Positions 5,710-6,220 of a stretch of DNA of 6,220 bases are shown one piece after another. The DNA lies in the NCBI GenBank assembly GCA_002869425.1, contig PKSZ01000414.1, positions 1 through 6,220 of the forward strand, read 5' to 3'. The notes under the pieces were generated by a model that did no database searches, was not told where the DNA came from, and saw only the letters and a program-made list of their open reading frames with translations. The first letter of the stretch is position 1; each line of letters begins with the position of its first letter. A program made the translations under genes and the position numbers. The stretch is from Marinilabiliales bacterium (GTDB taxonomy: Bacteria; Bacteroidota; Bacteroidia; Bacteroidales; BM523).

Positions 5710-6220
5710 TATAAAGCAATTTTATCATGAAAGCTTAATGTAATAATTGATAATATCGCAAGTATAATTCCTATAATGTTTATAGGTTTTGGTTTCTCCT
5801 TAAAAAAGAAAATAGCGATAAGGATAGAAAAAACAACAATACCAACATTGTTCACACCAAAAACAATTGAACTATCCCAAAAATTTTGATTTAAGGTTAA
5901 AATTAAAAAATATATGGAACCGAAATTGGCTGTTCCAAGAATTATTCCTCCCATAATGGTTTTAATCTGGAAGAACCCTTTCATTTCTAACTTTTTTATA
6001 CCTGCAATTATAAAGCCGATGATGCCGGCAAAAGCGAATAGGGTGGCTGTAAAGAATGAAGCCTCTCCGTCGCCTACGAATTCCTGTTGATTAAACTTTA
6101 CAAAAATATCGATTAGTCCTAGTCCAACAAACAGTAGTACAGGTAAATATATATAGCTTGCATTGAAATTTCGATCTCTTTTTCTGTAAACTGTAAGTAC
6201 AACAGCAATAACTGCTGTAA
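5709..6220 (-). CDS. DMT/EamA-family transporter, 5' end missing
   Basis: The frame stays open from the TAA at 5709-5711 to the window edge, giving 169 residues; the ATG at 5984 is internal. Family members have about 290-310 residues and ten helices, so this is the C-terminal half plus part of the first. Five complete hydrophobic segments are visible after a basic loop (Y-R-K-R-D-R): around S-Y-I-Y-L-P-V-L-L-F-V-G, F-F-T-A-T-L-F-A-F-A-G, I-I-L-G-T-A-N-F-G-S-I-Y-F, V-G-I-V-V-F-S-I-L-I-A-I-F-F-F and I-N-I-I-G-I-I-L-A-I-L-S-I-I. The pattern of a penultimate helix ending in F-F-F-K-E-K-P, then a final N-I-I-G-I helix, is typical of the second EamA repeat. Such proteins export metabolites or drugs across the inner membrane; the substrate is unknown. 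It is coupled by TAATG to the YigZ-family gene. Confidence 0.85.
   Translation of the reverse strand, partial: TAVIAVVLTVYRKRDRNFNASYIYLPVLLFVGLGLIDIFVKFNQQEFVGDGEASFFTATLFAFAGIIGFIIAGIKKLEMKGFFQIKTIMGGIILGTANFGSIYFLILTLNQNFWDSSIVFGVNNVGIVVFSILIAIFFFKEKPKPINIIGIILAILSIITLSFHDKIAL

Noticed and set aside
5982..5984. ATG as the true start of a 91-residue transporter
   Set aside because: The frame remains open to the window edge and encodes further transmembrane helices typical of the family, so this Met is internal.

Overview
The window is AT-rich, tightly packed DNA that looks like a chromosome segment from a member of the Bacteroidota. This is an inference. It rests on low GC, start codons without clear Shine-Dalgarno sequences (the bases before pyrI read AACCTACC), an iron-type ABC ATPase with a non-standard Q-loop, and the overall gene content. 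The species cannot be named from this sequence.

Plus strand, 2-3564: four genes run head to tail with little or no space between them. First is the 3' part of a gene for a protein built from about six TPR-like repeats with a distinct C-terminal domain. A FecCD-family permease follows after 17 nt, starting at TTG. Its ATPase partner starts on the last base of the permease stop codon (TAATG). A 70-residue two-helix membrane protein then overlaps the end of the ATPase gene by 8 nt. The permease and ATPase would form the inner-membrane core of an importer for a ferric siderophore, heme, cobalamin or similar chelate. No substrate-binding protein or outer-membrane receptor lies in the window.

A compact hairpin with T-runs on both sides (3563-3590) ends this unit and also the opposing one.

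Minus strand, 6220-3599: the reading order is a DMT/EamA-type transporter (its 5' end lies beyond the window), a YigZ/IMPACT-family protein coupled to it by TAATG, a 117-nt AT-rich gap, then pyrB and pyrI. PyrB and PyrI are the catalytic and regulatory chains of aspartate carbamoyltransferase, the committed step of pyrimidine synthesis. The catalytic residues, the four zinc cysteines and the nucleotide-site residues known from E. coli PyrI are all present, so a CTP/ATP-regulated holoenzyme is expected.

I see no mobile element, CRISPR array, tRNA, rRNA or clear new defence or biosynthetic system. The points most worth a second look are the altered Q-loop and signature motif and the extra C-terminal domain of the ATPase, the recent-looking repeat expansion and uncharacterised C-terminal domain of the TPR-like protein, and the short T-rich mini-ORF upstream of pyrB.
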